The notes beneath the pieces are model-generated. The model ran no database searches, was not told the origin of the DNA, and worked only from the letters and a program-made list of their open reading frames with translations. DNA of 45,460 nt from Caccocola sp964450835 (GTDB taxonomy: Bacteria; Synergistota; Synergistia; Synergistales; Synergistaceae), in contig CAYVEQ010000012.1 in NCBI GenBank assembly GCA_964450835.1, positions 1 to 45,460 on the forward strand, in the 5' to 3' direction. Position numbers and translations under genes: made by a program. This document shows, one piece after another, positions 1 through 8,141 of this stretch. How positions within the stretch are numbered: the stretch's first letter is position 1; each line of letters opens with the position of its first letter.

Positions 1-34
1 GCGAGCCGCGCCGGTGCATTAACGGCGTATCGGT

Positions 35-1282
35 TCAGGCGACCCGCTCGCCGAGCTTGTAAACTTCCTCGATAGACGAAGCGCCCGCGTGGTAGGCGAG
101 AGTAGTCGGGCTTTCCCCGTCAAGCACAATGAAGTCGGCCTGTTTTCCAGCTTCAAGGCTGCCCAGCTTATGAGCGCGGTTGACAGCGTAGGCCGCGTTG
201 AGCGTCGTCGCCGTCAGCGCTTCTTCCACCGAAAGGTTCATGCACATTACGCCGAGGCCGAAGATAAACGGCACGGACTCGCAGAAGCAGGAGCCGGGGT
301 TGCAGTCTGTCGCCATCGCGACAGGCACGTTCCAGTCAATAATTTCTCGTCCTCTCGCGTAAGGCTTTTTAAGGCTGTATGCCGTAGCGGGAAGCAGCAC
401 CGCTATCGAGCCGGCTTTGCCCATCGCGCGCAGATTTTCTTCCGAGGCGGCGAGAAGGTGTTCCGCCGAGCGTGTGGCGAGCTCTGCCGCGAGCCCGGCG
501 CCTCCGAGGTCGTTTACCTCGTCCGCGTGGATTTTAGTGTCGAAGCCCAGCTCTTTCGCCGCTTTCAGCAGCCGGCGGCTCTGATCGATCGAGAAGACCC
601 CTTCTTCGCAGAAAACGTCGCAGAACTCGGCGATGCCCTGTTCTTTTACTTTCGGCAGCATCTGCCTGATGAGCACATCGTCGACGAACTCGTCGGCGCG
701 TCCTTTGTATTCGCCCGGAACAGCGTGCGCGCCCATGAATGTCGGCACCACGTCAAGCGGCGTCTCTCTGCCGACACGCCCTATTACCTCAAGCATTTTC
801 AGCTCCAGGCCGAGCTCAAGTCCGTAGCCGCTTTTTATCTCTACCGCTGTTGTGCCTTTAGCGAGAGCGGAGAGGGCGATTTTTTTAGTGGTCTCGAAAA
901 GTTCTTCGTCGCTTGAAGATTTGACCGCGTTTACCGACGAGAGGATGCCGCCGCCTTTTTTGAGTATTTCAAGGTATGTCGCGCCGGCTAAGCGCATTCC
1001 GAACTCGTCTTCGCGGCGTTTCGCAAAACACATATGAGTGTGCGGATCGACAAATCCCGGAATGACGCATGCGCCGCCGAAATCTTTTTCGACAGCTATG
1101 CCGGTATGACACAGTCCCGCGAGAACTTCGCTCTCCTCGCCTATTTTCTCTATAACGCCGCCGTCAACCAGCATGGCGGCCTTTTTTATTTCCAGGACTT
1201 TGCCCTGTTCCACCCCTGCGAGTGGCCTGCCGGAGTCCGTGGGGGTAAAGAGGCGCATATTGCGGTAAAGTTTTTTTACCAT
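35..1282 (-). CDS. hutI: Imidazolonepropionase (HutI)
   Basis: Hydrolyses 4-imidazolone-5-propionate to N-formimino-L-glutamate, the third step of histidine degradation in the cytoplasm. The 415-residue protein is of normal family length. It has the amidohydrolase metal motif DPHTHMCF near residue 80, a second metal-ligand region HADEVNDLGG near residue 253, and the C-terminal motif MATDCNPGS typical of imidazolonepropionases. The ATG start is preceded by AGGAG at suitable spacing. It lies 141 bases downstream of hutH on the same strand, so the two are probably co-transcribed from the promoter upstream of hutH. No hutG or formiminotransferase gene is visible, so the fate of formiminoglutamate is decided outside the window. 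Recognition is by family motifs and context; I am very sure. Confidence 0.96.
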   Translation of the reverse strand: MVKKLYRNMRLFTPTDSGRPLAGVEQGKVLEIKKAAMLVDGGVIEKIGEESEVLAGLCHTGIAVEKDFGGACVIPGFVDPHTHMCFAKRREDEFGMRLAGATYLEILKKGGGILSSVNAVKSSSDEELFETTKKIALSALAKGTTAVEIKSGYGLELGLELKMLEVIGRVGRETPLDVVPTFMGAHAVPGEYKGRADEFVDDVLIRQMLPKVKEQGIAEFCDVFCEEGVFSIDQSRRLLKAAKELGFDTKIHADEVNDLGGAGLAAELATRSAEHLLAASEENLRAMGKAGSIAVLLPATAYSLKKPYARGREIIDWNVPVAMATDCNPGSCFCESVPFIFGLGVMCMNLSVEEALTATTLNAAYAVNRAHKLGSLEAGKQADFIVLDGESPTTLAYHAGASSIEEVYKLGERVA

Positions 1283-1423
1283 CGTTGTTCAGCTCCTTTT
1301 TTAATTTAAGAAAGCGCGGCGGCAGCTCCCGTTTGAGCCATCGCTGTCTGCGGTTTGCGCGCCGCGCTTTTCATGTCGCGTACCGATGTCAGGTTAATGA
1401 TCTTCAGCTGCCGCAAGGGACTT

Positions 1424-2950
1424 TTATTTAAGCGCGCCGATTTCTTTTTCGACCGCTTCGATAATCTCGCCTTTTTCGACAAGTTCGAGCGATTTAAGCA
1501 GCAGCGGCTGCATGAAGCAATCTTTCGCGTAGAACGGCACATGCTCGCGGAATTTCGCGTAGGCCGCGCCGGAGCCTTTCCCGGGTTTCAGCGGAGCGCG
1601 GAAATCCATCCCCTGAGCCGCGTTGAGCATCTCGATTGCTATGACGCGGTTTGTGTTGTCGAGTATCTGACGCGCCTTGCGCGCGCTGTAGCCGCCCATT
1701 GAAACATGGTCTTCCTGATTCGCAGAGGTCGGGATGGAGTCGACTACCGAGGGATGGGAAAGGACCTTGTTCTCGGAGACTAACGCTGCGGCCGTGTACT
1801 GCGGAATCATAAAACCGCTGTTCACGCCGCTTTCTGAAACGAGGAAGGGTGGGAGGTCTGAGAGTTTGTGGTCAACCATGCGCGCGGTACGGCGTTCCGA
1901 GATGCTGGCAAATTCCGCTGCGGCGATGCCGAAGAAATCCATGGCCATGGCTATCGGCTGTCCGTGGAAGTTGCCGCCGCTTATGGCCTCTCCGTCCTTA
2001 TGAAAAATTATCGGATTGTCCGTGACTGAATTTATCTCGATTTCTATCTTTTCTTTGACATATGCGATCGCGTCACGGCTTGCGCCGTGCACCTGCGGGA
2101 GGCAGCGGAGAGAGTAGGCATCCTGCACGCGGTCCTTTTTATAGGTTTCCACTATTTCGCTTCCTTCGAGCAGTCTGCGCATATTCTCCGCGACGACGCT
2201 TTGTCCCGCCTGCGGGCGCAGGTCGTGTGTGCGTTTGTCAAAAGCATAAGGCACCGCGTGAAGAGCCTCGGCCGACATCGAAGCCGCGATGTCGGCGTTC
2301 TTCTCCATGGTCAGGGCGTCGACTATGCACAGCGCCGCAACCGCATTCATTACCGTCGTGCCGTTGTTGAGAGCGAGTCCCTCCTTTGGATTAAGCTCAG
2401 CCGGCTTCAGTCCTGTCTTCGCAAGAGCCTCTGCCGTAGGCATTAGTTTTCCGCGATAGAGAACATTCCCGTGGCCTATAAGAGAAATGGCCACGTGAGA
2501 GAGCGGGCAGAGGTCGCCGCTCGCACCTACGGAGCCCTGCACAGGCACGACCGGGAGTATCCTGAGATTAAGATAGTCGACCATCTGCTGCAGTGTTTCG
2601 AGGCTGATGCCCGAATAGCCGCGCGAGAGCGTGTTGATGCGGAGGAGCATTATCGCGCGGACAACATCCTCCGGATACGACTCGCCGAAGCCGCACGAGT
2701 GGCTCAGCAGGAGATTTTCCTGAAGCTGGCGGCATTTGTCACGCGGTATGACAACAGATGCCAGGTCGCCGAAGCCAGTTGTGACGCCGTAAACGACGCG
2801 CCCCTCGTCGGCCCACGCGATTACCGCCCGCGCGCACTCTTTTATCTGAACCTTTGCCTCTGGCGCGATTTCGACCTTGAAACCTTTGCGGGCGACGTTT
2901 ACGACGTCCCGGAGTGTGAGAGACTTGCCGTCCAAACTGAGAGTTGACAT
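1424..2950 (-). CDS. hutH: Histidine ammonia-lyase (HutH)
   Basis: Deaminates L-histidine to trans-urocanate and ammonia, the first step of histidine degradation. The 508-residue length is standard. The Ala-Ser-Gly triad that cyclises to the MIO cofactor is at about residues 143-145 in GSVGASGDLCPLSH. The conserved YGVTTGFG segment is near residue 54, and a QEDHVSMG motif lies in the C-terminal half. The ATG start follows an AAGGGGG ribosome binding site. It is the first gene of a hutH-hutI unit transcribed away from hutU. A consensus-like promoter lies about 135 bases upstream. No truncation or missing catalytic residue is seen. Confidence 0.97.
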   Translation of the reverse strand: MSTLSLDGKSLTLRDVVNVARKGFKVEIAPEAKVQIKECARAVIAWADEGRVVYGVTTGFGDLASVVIPRDKCRQLQENLLLSHSCGFGESYPEDVVRAIMLLRINTLSRGYSGISLETLQQMVDYLNLRILPVVPVQGSVGASGDLCPLSHVAISLIGHGNVLYRGKLMPTAEALAKTGLKPAELNPKEGLALNNGTTVMNAVAALCIVDALTMEKNADIAASMSAEALHAVPYAFDKRTHDLRPQAGQSVVAENMRRLLEGSEIVETYKKDRVQDAYSLRCLPQVHGASRDAIAYVKEKIEIEINSVTDNPIIFHKDGEAISGGNFHGQPIAMAMDFFGIAAAEFASISERRTARMVDHKLSDLPPFLVSESGVNSGFMIPQYTAAALVSENKVLSHPSVVDSIPTSANQEDHVSMGGYSARKARQILDNTNRVIAIEMLNAAQGMDFRAPLKPGKGSGAAYAKFREHVPFYAKDCFMQPLLLKSLELVEKGEIIEAVEKEIGALK

Positions 2951-3083
2951 AGAATTTCCCCCTTTAATTTTGTTTTTTGCTGTTGCGGTGATTGTGATAC
3001 AATGTAACTTAGATTCAGCGTTTGCATAGAGTGAGAACTCTTTCGCGCTTTAATACTTTCTATTACAAAATCTATCTTCATTC

Positions 3084-3111
3084 AGTATAATATTAAATCA
3101 GGTGAAGTCAA
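3084..3111 (-). promoter_or_regulatory. Sigma-70-type promoter for hutH-hutI
   Basis: Read on the minus strand, TTGACT (3106-3111) and TATACT (3084-3089) are separated by 16 bases. Both hexamers match the consensus at five of six positions, and the flanking DNA is AT-rich. Transcription would start near 3077 and give a leader of about 125 bases before hutH. Confidence 0.7.
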
Positions 3112-3195
3112 GGGGAAAATGCTGCGCAGGCGGCGCCGTGTAAAATGACAGTTCTTAGCTTTTGACGTTTATTTTATGCGCGCGTTCTATGGTTA

Positions 3196-3204
3196 TGTTA
3201 TAAT
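3196..3204 (+). promoter_or_regulatory. Extended -10 promoter element for hutU
   Basis: TGTTATAAT is a perfect -10 hexamer with the TGn extension, about 70 bases upstream of the hutU start. No good -35 is seen at 16-18 bases, which is acceptable for an extended -10 promoter. A TTGACG at 3162-3167 is too far away to pair with it. Confidence 0.45.
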
Positions 3205-3273
3205 CAATGAAAGATTTTTTACATAAGACACACGAATTTACAAAACGAAGAAGACAACAGGGAGGAATAAGGA

Positions 3274-5292
3274 ATGCATGACGCTTCAGGAAAGGCGCTT
3301 GAACTAAGGTTGGAATTTCCGAACGGACTTCCCGAAATGCCGGAGTTTGAGCCGGGAATAAGAAGAGCTCCGAACAGGGGACAGGTTCTCAGCGATAAGG
3401 AAGTTGTGCTGGCACTGAAAAACGCGCTGCGTTATATCCCCGAGAAGTATCATAAGGAACTCGCGCCGGAGTTCCTCAAAGAATATCAGGAACACGGCCG
3501 CATATACGGCTACCGTTTCCGCCCGAAAGGACGGCTCTTCGGAAAACCGATAGACGAGTACAAAGGCAAATGCATAGAGGGCAAAGCCTTCCAGGTCATG
3601 ATCGAAAACAATCTTGATTTCGACGTGGCGCTCTATCCTTATGAACTTGTCACATACGGCGAGACGGGGCAGGTCTGCCAGAACTGGATGCAGTACCTGC
3701 TCATCAAAAAATATCTTGAGATAATCACGCAGGATCAGACTCTCGTAGTCCAGTCAGGACACCCCCTCGGCCTCTTCCGCTCGCACCCATCGGCGCCGCG
3801 CGTTATTCTCACAAACGGCCTGATGGTGGGCCTTTTTGACGACCCGGACAACTTCCGCCGCGCGACGGCTCTCGGCGTCGCCAACTACGGCCAGATGACT
3901 GCGGGCGGCTGGATGTACATAGGCCCGCAGGGAATCGTCCACGGCACATACAACACTTTGCTCAACGCAGGGCGCAAAAAATTCCATATTGAGGAAGGTA
4001 AAGGACTTGCCGGACATCTCTTCATCTCGTCCGGGCTCGGCGGAATGAGCGGCGCGCAGCCCAAGGCGGCCGAAATAGCGGGAGCCGCGGCGATTATCGC
4101 CGAAGTTGACCCGTCGCGCATCGACACGCGCCACAGCCAGGGATGGGTCAGCAGGAGAACAAAAGATCTTCCTGAGGCATTCAAATGGGCGGAGGAAGCC
4201 ATGGCGGATGGCAAGCCGCTTTCGATAGCTTACGAGGGCAACATTGTCGACCTCCTTCAGTACGCTCTCGACAACGACAAGAACATCGAATTGCTTTCCG
4301 ACCAGACATCCTGCCACGCTGTCTACGACGGCGGCTACTGCCCGCAGGGAATCAGCTTCGAGGAGCGGACGCGCCTCCTCGCCGAAGACCACGACGAATT
4401 TGTCCGCCTTGTGAACAAGACGCTCAAAAAACATTTTGAACTTATCAAGGCTCTTGTCGCGAAAGGTGCCTACTTCTTCGACTACGGCAACTCATTCATG
4501 CGCGCCGTCTTTGATTCCGGCGTCAAAGAAATCGCGAAAAACGGCGAAAACACATACGAGGGCTTCATCTTCCCGTCCTATGTCGAGGACATCATGGGGC
4601 CGCTGCTTTTTGACTACGGGTACGGACCTTTCCGCTGGTGCTGCCTCTCGCGCAAGCCCGAAGACCTCATCAAGACAGACCATGCCGCTATGAAATGCAT
4701 CGACCCGAAGCGCCGTTTCCAGGATCACGACAACTGGATATGGATTCGCGACGCGGAGAAGAACAAACTCGTTGTCGGGACGCAGTGCCGCATCCTTTAT
4801 CAGGACGAAGAGGGACGCATGAAGATAGCGCTCAAATTCAACGAAATGGTGCGCAACGGCGAGATAGGCCCGGTAATGCTCGGACGCGACCACCACGACG
4901 TCTCCGGCACCGACTCTCCGTACCGCGAGACTTCGAACATTTATGACGGAAGCAACGTCATGGGCGAGATGGCGATTCACTGCTTCGCTGGGAACTGCGC
5001 GCGCGGCATGAGCCTCGTCGCTCTGCACAACGGCGGCGGCGTGGGCACAGGCAAGGCGATCAACGGCGGTTTCGGCCTCGTCCTTGACGGAAGCGAAAGG
5101 GTAGACAGAATCATAATTGAGTCGATGAGCTGGGATGTCATCAACGGAGTGGCAAGACGCGCGTGGGCGAGAAACGAACACGCCATCGAGACAGTCGAAG
5201 CCTTCAACGCGAAACGCAGCGACGGTCACATCACTCTGCCGTACATCGCGGACGACGAATATCTCACGAAGCTCGTAGCAGAAAACAAATAA
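3274..5292 (+). CDS. hutU: Urocanate hydratase, long form (HutU)
   Basis: Hydrates urocanate to 4-imidazolone-5-propionate using tightly bound NAD, the second step of histidine degradation. At 672 residues it belongs to the longer branch of the family; the Bacillus and Pseudomonas enzymes are about 555 residues. Family landmarks include QSGHPLGLFRSHP near residue 160, the glycine-rich stretch SSGLGGMSGAQPKAA near residue 250, the DQTSCHA segment near residue 345, and the C-terminal HNGGGVGTGKAINGG. The start is set by AGGGAGGAA upstream of the ATG. It is divergent from hutH-hutI and ends at a strong terminator, so it is monocistronic. Function is confident; the long-form assignment rests on length and motif spacing. 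Confidence 0.95.
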   Translation: MHDASGKALELRLEFPNGLPEMPEFEPGIRRAPNRGQVLSDKEVVLALKNALRYIPEKYHKELAPEFLKEYQEHGRIYGYRFRPKGRLFGKPIDEYKGKCIEGKAFQVMIENNLDFDVALYPYELVTYGETGQVCQNWMQYLLIKKYLEIITQDQTLVVQSGHPLGLFRSHPSAPRVILTNGLMVGLFDDPDNFRRATALGVANYGQMTAGGWMYIGPQGIVHGTYNTLLNAGRKKFHIEEGKGLAGHLFISSGLGGMSGAQPKAAEIAGAAAIIAEVDPSRIDTRHSQGWVSRRTKDLPEAFKWAEEAMADGKPLSIAYEGNIVDLLQYALDNDKNIELLSDQTSCHAVYDGGYCPQGISFEERTRLLAEDHDEFVRLVNKTLKKHFELIKALVAKGAYFFDYGNSFMRAVFDSGVKEIAKNGENTYEGFIFPSYVEDIMGPLLFDYGYGPFRWCCLSRKPEDLIKTDHAAMKCIDPKRRFQDHDNWIWIRDAEKNKLVVGTQCRILYQDEEGRMKIALKFNEMVRNGEIGPVMLGRDHHDVSGTDSPYRETSNIYDGSNVMGEMAIHCFAGNCARGMSLVALHNGGGVGTGKAINGGFGLVLDGSERVDRIIIESMSWDVINGVARRAWARNEHAIETVEAFNAKRSDGHITLPYIADDEYLTKLVAENK

Positions 5293-5315
5293 TATTAAAA
5301 TCTTATAAGCTTGAA

Positions 5316-5352
5316 ACGGGACGGATGGTCTCCGTCCCGTTTTTTATTTTTT
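5316..5352 (+). terminator. Intrinsic terminator after hutU
   Basis: A perfect 10-bp stem (ACGGGACGGA with TCCGTCCCGT) and a 5-base loop are followed directly by a run of 13 bases, 12 of them T. It lies 24 bases past the hutU stop. Confidence 0.93.
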
Positions 5353-5655
5353 AAATCGCGCTCGCGAGAGACAGCAGCGGGGGAGCGGGAGGAAAAATCG
5401 AGGCGCGGCAAAAAACACTGCTCCCCGCGCGACAGCGTCACGCGCAAGCAAGCCAGGCTGCCTCGGCGAAAAATTCCCAGCGCCCGTGCGTGGCGTGAGC
5501 GGAACGCCTGGCGTAAGAGTTCTTTTCGCAACGCGCGCCGGCTTTGCCGGACAAAAACGCGCGCGTTTTTGCGTCGGTGCGCGGGCGCGCCGGCAGAGCG
5601 GCAAAGAGCGCCTCTTCTCCGGCGAATACCGGCGTTTTTCTTGCAGTATCTGTCT
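5353..5655. other. GC-rich gap with local inverted repeats, no supported gene
   Basis: About 300 bases between the hutU terminator and the next promoter. Open frames cross it on both strands, but their translations are dominated by Arg, Ala and Pro, resemble no family I know, and have no ribosome binding site. It holds a nested inverted repeat at 5531-5566: outer arms ACGCGCG and CGCGCGT around an inner CCGGC-TTT-GCCGG hairpin, followed by TTTTT. This could be a terminator, a structured RNA or decayed sequence. I cannot say which. Confidence 0.4.
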
Positions 5656-5684
5656 TTGACGGCTATTATTATTTGTCAGATAAA
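5656..5684 (+). promoter_or_regulatory. Candidate promoter for the metallo-hydrolase gene
   Basis: TTGACG at 5656-5661 and GATAAA at 5679-5684 are 17 bases apart in a short AT-rich patch inside an otherwise GC-rich gap. It lies about 50 bases before the start codon. Confidence 0.45.
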
Positions 5685-5738
5685 AGCGCCGAGAAGCGGC
5701 GCCGGAGATACAACTCGCGTTGAAAAGGCGGCGGTGTG

Positions 5739-6539
5739 ATGAAACTTACAATGCTCGGAACCGGGTACGCGACAGTTACTGACTGCTACAACACCTGTTT
5801 CGTGCTGAACGACGGCGTGAAATACCTGCTTGTCGACGGCGGCGGCGGGAACGCTTTGCTTTGCAGACTGAAAGAGGCGGGGATAAACTGGAAAGATATA
5901 CGGGACATCTTCGTCACCCATAAGCACATCGATCATCTGCTCGGAATAATATGGATGGTGCGTATGATATGCCAGAACATGAACCGCGGCACTTACGACG
6001 GCGAGGCGCGAATTTACGCCCACGACGAAGTGATTTCGCTGATAGAGCGTATGGCGCGCGATCTGCTCGGCGCGAAAGAGGTTTCGTTCGTCGGGAACCG
6101 TCTGCGCCTGATAACGGTCGGCGACGGCGAAGAACGCGAGATAATCGGCAGAAAAACGGCCTTTTTCGACATTCATTCCACAAAGGCCAAGCAGTACGGC
6201 TTCTCTATGGATTTAGGCGGGGGAGCGAAGCTCACCTGCTGCGGCGACGAGCCCTATAACGAGTGCGCGCGCAAGTATGCCGAAGGCAGCAAATGGCTCC
6301 TGCATGAGGCCTTCTGCCTTTATTCGCAGGCCGCCAGGTTCCGCCCTTACGAAAAGCACCACTCAACGGTAAAAGAGGCCTGCGAGCTCGCGCAGCGCCT
6401 CGGCGCGGAAAATCTGCTGCTCTATCATACCGAGGATAAAAACATCAAAAACCGCAAGGAACTCTATACCGCCGAAGGGCGGCAATATTACAGCGGGAAT
6501 CTTCACGTGCCGGACGATATGGAAGTTTTGGAGCTTTAG
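5739..6539 (+). CDS. Metallo-beta-lactamase-fold hydrolase, RNase Z-like
   Basis: A 266-residue metallo-beta-lactamase-fold protein. The zinc motif HKHIDH is at about residues 62-67. Further ligands are offered by CCGDEPYNE near residue 168, LLHEAF near 188 and a late histidine in LLLYHTEDKN near 225. This layout resembles the RNase Z/ElaC branch (tRNA 3' processing) and its relatives of unknown substrate. It lacks an obvious long exosite arm, so calling it a tRNA processing enzyme would be a guess. The start may be this ATG or the GTG just before it at 5736; both lie behind AAGGCGG. It appears monocistronic. The fold is confident, the substrate unknown. Confidence 0.82.
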   Translation: MKLTMLGTGYATVTDCYNTCFVLNDGVKYLLVDGGGGNALLCRLKEAGINWKDIRDIFVTHKHIDHLLGIIWMVRMICQNMNRGTYDGEARIYAHDEVISLIERMARDLLGAKEVSFVGNRLRLITVGDGEEREIIGRKTAFFDIHSTKAKQYGFSMDLGGGAKLTCCGDEPYNECARKYAEGSKWLLHEAFCLYSQAARFRPYEKHHSTVKEACELAQRLGAENLLLYHTEDKNIKNRKELYTAEGRQYYSGNLHVPDDMEVLEL

Positions 6540-6703
6540 ACGAATCTATAAATTTCTAAGACGCGCGGTAACGTTATTGATTTTATAGGACATGGAATCG
6601 CGCGGATGCAACGGGATTTTTTCAGACTCAAAGAGTGCCGGGCAGGAAACGGCGCCGCTGCTCGGAAGCGCTAACATCGTCAAGGGCCGTGATTTTTCGC
6701 GGC

Positions 6704-6740
6704 GAAAAAAATAGCCGCCCTCGACAGAAGGCGGCTATTT
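6704..6740 (-). terminator. Intrinsic terminator after rubrerythrin
   Basis: On the minus strand AATAGCCGCC pairs with GGCGGCTATT across a 10-base loop and is followed by a run of T (complement of the A run at 6704-6710). It lies 22 bases past the rubrerythrin stop. The 164 bases from 6540 to 6703 upstream on the plus side hold nothing I can name. Confidence 0.85.
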
Positions 6741-6761
6741 GAGTCAACCGGCTTAATGCAG

Positions 6762-7295
6762 TTACCAGTTTTTGGCCTGAATTTCAAAATAGGCCTGCGG
6801 GTGCTTGCAGACGGGGCATTTTTCCGGAGCTTTGTCGAGTTCGAAGACGGCTCCGCAGTTGCGGCACTTCCAGAAAAGTTTGCCGTTCTTCGCGAAGACA
6901 GTTCCATCTTCGATGTTCTTCGCGAGAGCGCGGTAGCGTGCCTCGTGTTCCGCCTCAACCTTGGCGATACCCTCGAACATCGCGGCTATTTCGCTAAAGC
7001 CCTCCTCGCGCGCTTCTTTCGCCATGCGCGGATACATCTCCGTCCACTCCTCGTGCTCGCCGCCGGCCGCCGCAAGAAGGTTGGCCAAAGTGCCGCCGAT
7101 CCCCGAAAGAGCTTTGAACTCCAGCTTCGCGTGTTCCTTTTCGTTGTCCGCGGTCTCCTGGAAAATGGCGGCAATCTGCTCATATCCCTCTTTTTTTGCC
7201 ACAGAGGCGAAATAGGTGTACTTATTGCGGGCCTGCGATTCTCCGGCGAAAGCTTCCATCAGATTCTTCTCGGTCTTGCTTCCTTTCAGTTCCAT
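6762..7295 (-). CDS. rbr: Rubrerythrin
   Basis: A peroxide-scavenging non-haem iron protein of anaerobes that reduces H2O2 to water. The 177-residue protein has the classic order. An N-terminal ferritin-like four-helix domain (about residues 1-135) carries the di-iron Glu/His ligands in FAGESQARNKY, TADNEKEHAK and KVEAEHEARY. A C-terminal rubredoxin-like domain has two Cys pairs, CRNC and CPVC, for one iron. I chose the ATG at 7295 because GGGAGG sits 7 bases before it; the open frame runs further upstream but has no support. It has its own promoter (7336-7363) and terminator, so it is monocistronic. It suggests an anaerobe that must tolerate oxidative stress. Confidence 0.95.
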   Translation of the reverse strand: MELKGSKTEKNLMEAFAGESQARNKYTYFASVAKKEGYEQIAAIFQETADNEKEHAKLEFKALSGIGGTLANLLAAAGGEHEEWTEMYPRMAKEAREEGFSEIAAMFEGIAKVEAEHEARYRALAKNIEDGTVFAKNGKLFWKCRNCGAVFELDKAPEKCPVCKHPQAYFEIQAKNW

Positions 7296-7335
7296 CTTAA
7301 TTCCTCCCATGATATTATTTGCAGCACACTCAAGA

Positions 7336-7363
7336 ATTTTACATCCTGCAGGAAAATAATCAA
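7336..7363 (-). promoter_or_regulatory. Sigma-70-type promoter for rubrerythrin
   Basis: On the minus strand TTGATT (7358-7363) and TAAAAT (7336-7341) are 16 bases apart. Expected transcription start is near 7329, giving a leader of about 34 bases. No PerR box was recognised by eye. Confidence 0.65.
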
Positions 7364-7412
7364 GAAAAACGAAGGCCGATATTCCGCGCGGCAAACGCGG
7401 CGCAACGGACAG

Positions 7413-7451
7413 AAAAAAAGCGGCCGGCAAATGATAAGAATAGCCGCCGCT
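7413..7451 (-). terminator. Intrinsic terminator of the serine operon
   Basis: Read on the minus strand, AGCGGC plus GGC pairs with GCC plus GCCGCT (one bulged G) and is followed by seven T (7413-7419). It lies about 45 bases past the stop of the phosphatase gene and upstream of the rubrerythrin promoter, separating the two units. Confidence 0.75.
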
Positions 7452-7496
7452 TTTATAGCTTCTTTTGTTTTTCCCGCCGGTTTTCGGGTTAGCGCG

Positions 7497-8141
7497 TTAT
7501 AAGCCTTTCTGCTCCGGCCTTTCAAAATTTTCCCCAAGGTGCGACGCGTCGCCCATAAGGCTCATTCTAGGCGAGATGCCATCTTTTATTTCGACGACGG
7601 TAATGCTGCAGTTCGGCACCTGAAATCTGAAAAAACTCGAAAGGGGAGCGTCGAGCCAGTAACAGAGCAGCACCTTTATAACAGCGTCGTGCGATACCAA
7701 AAGAACGTCGCCTCTATATTTCGCCGCGGCTTCCTCGACTGCGGGAACCGCCCTGCGCGATATGTCCGCGAGACTCTCGCCGCCGTGGCCCGGCATTTTC
7801 ACCGTTTCCGGCGCTTTGTGCCAGCGGTCCAGCAAATCGGGCCATCTTAACGCGACGTCCGCTGCGAGCGCTCCTTCCCAGTCGCCGTGGTTTATCTCGG
7901 TAAGAGCCTCTATTATTTCAAAATGTCCGCATACGCATTTCGACGAGATGATTTCGGCTGTTTTTCTGGCTCGTTCGAGCGGACTTGTAAGCACCGATTC
8001 AAATGAATGCCCCGTGAGACGCTCCGCGAGTGACGCGGCCTGAGCGAGCCCTTTTTCGTTCAGCGCCGTGTCTTTTTGCCCCTGAAAACGCCCGTCGACA
8101 TTCCACAGAGTCTCCCCGTGTCTAATCACAAAAAATCTCAT
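7497..8141 (-). CDS. Histidine phosphatase (phosphoglycerate mutase-like), possible phosphoserine phosphatase
   Basis: A 214-residue cytoplasmic member of the histidine phosphatase superfamily. The phospho-accepting motif RHGETLWN is at residues 7-14, followed by TSPLERARKTAE near 58, the acid region EINHGDWEG near 82 and the second histidine in LLVSHD near 150. Its ATG overlaps the serA stop as TGATG, so translation is probably coupled to serA. Family members include cofactor-dependent phosphoglycerate mutases, alpha-ribazole phosphatase (CobC) and the metal-independent phosphoserine phosphatase described from Hydrogenobacter thermophilus. Position after an aminotransferase and serA favours the last role, which would complete serine synthesis. 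Fold is certain; substrate is inferred from context. The frame extends upstream of 8141, but that part overlaps serA. Confidence 0.85.
   Translation of the reverse strand: MRFFVIRHGETLWNVDGRFQGQKDTALNEKGLAQAASLAERLTGHSFESVLTSPLERARKTAEIISSKCVCGHFEIIEALTEINHGDWEGALAADVALRWPDLLDRWHKAPETVKMPGHGGESLADISRRAVPAVEEAAAKYRGDVLLVSHDAVIKVLLCYWLDAPLSSFFRFQVPNCSITVVEIKDGISPRMSLMGDASHLGENFERPEQKGL

Larger units (their letters stand above)
2951..3273. other. Divergent intergenic region between hutH and hutU
   Basis: 323 bases without a convincing gene, clearly richer in A and T than the flanking coding regions. It holds a strong minus-strand promoter for hutHI and a plausible extended -10 promoter for hutU, listed separately. 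The leader RNA on the hutHI side is about 125 bases long. I see no clear terminator hairpin in it that would suggest HutP-like antitermination. A short ORF on the minus strand across 2899-3081 overlaps hutH out of frame and is not supported. Confidence 0.6.

Noticed and set aside
1..34. Possible start of a further minus-strand gene after hutI
   Set aside because: Too few bases are in view and no ribosome binding site can be judged.
89..916. Long plus-strand open frame opposite hutI
   Set aside because: It is fully antisense to a clear hutI and has a composition typical of a shadow frame in GC-rich DNA.
2899..3081. 60-codon minus-strand frame over the hutH start, considered as a hut leader peptide
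   Set aside because: It runs into hutH out of frame, is not enriched in His, and no terminator follows it before hutH.
3162..3190. TTGACG with TTCTAT 17 bases on as an alternative hutU promoter
   Set aside because: The -10 match is three of six; the extended -10 at 3196-3204 is better.
5311..5739. 142-codon plus-strand frame across the GC-rich gap
   Set aside because: It starts inside the hutU terminator, has no ribosome binding site, and its product is dominated by Arg and Ala without family resemblance.
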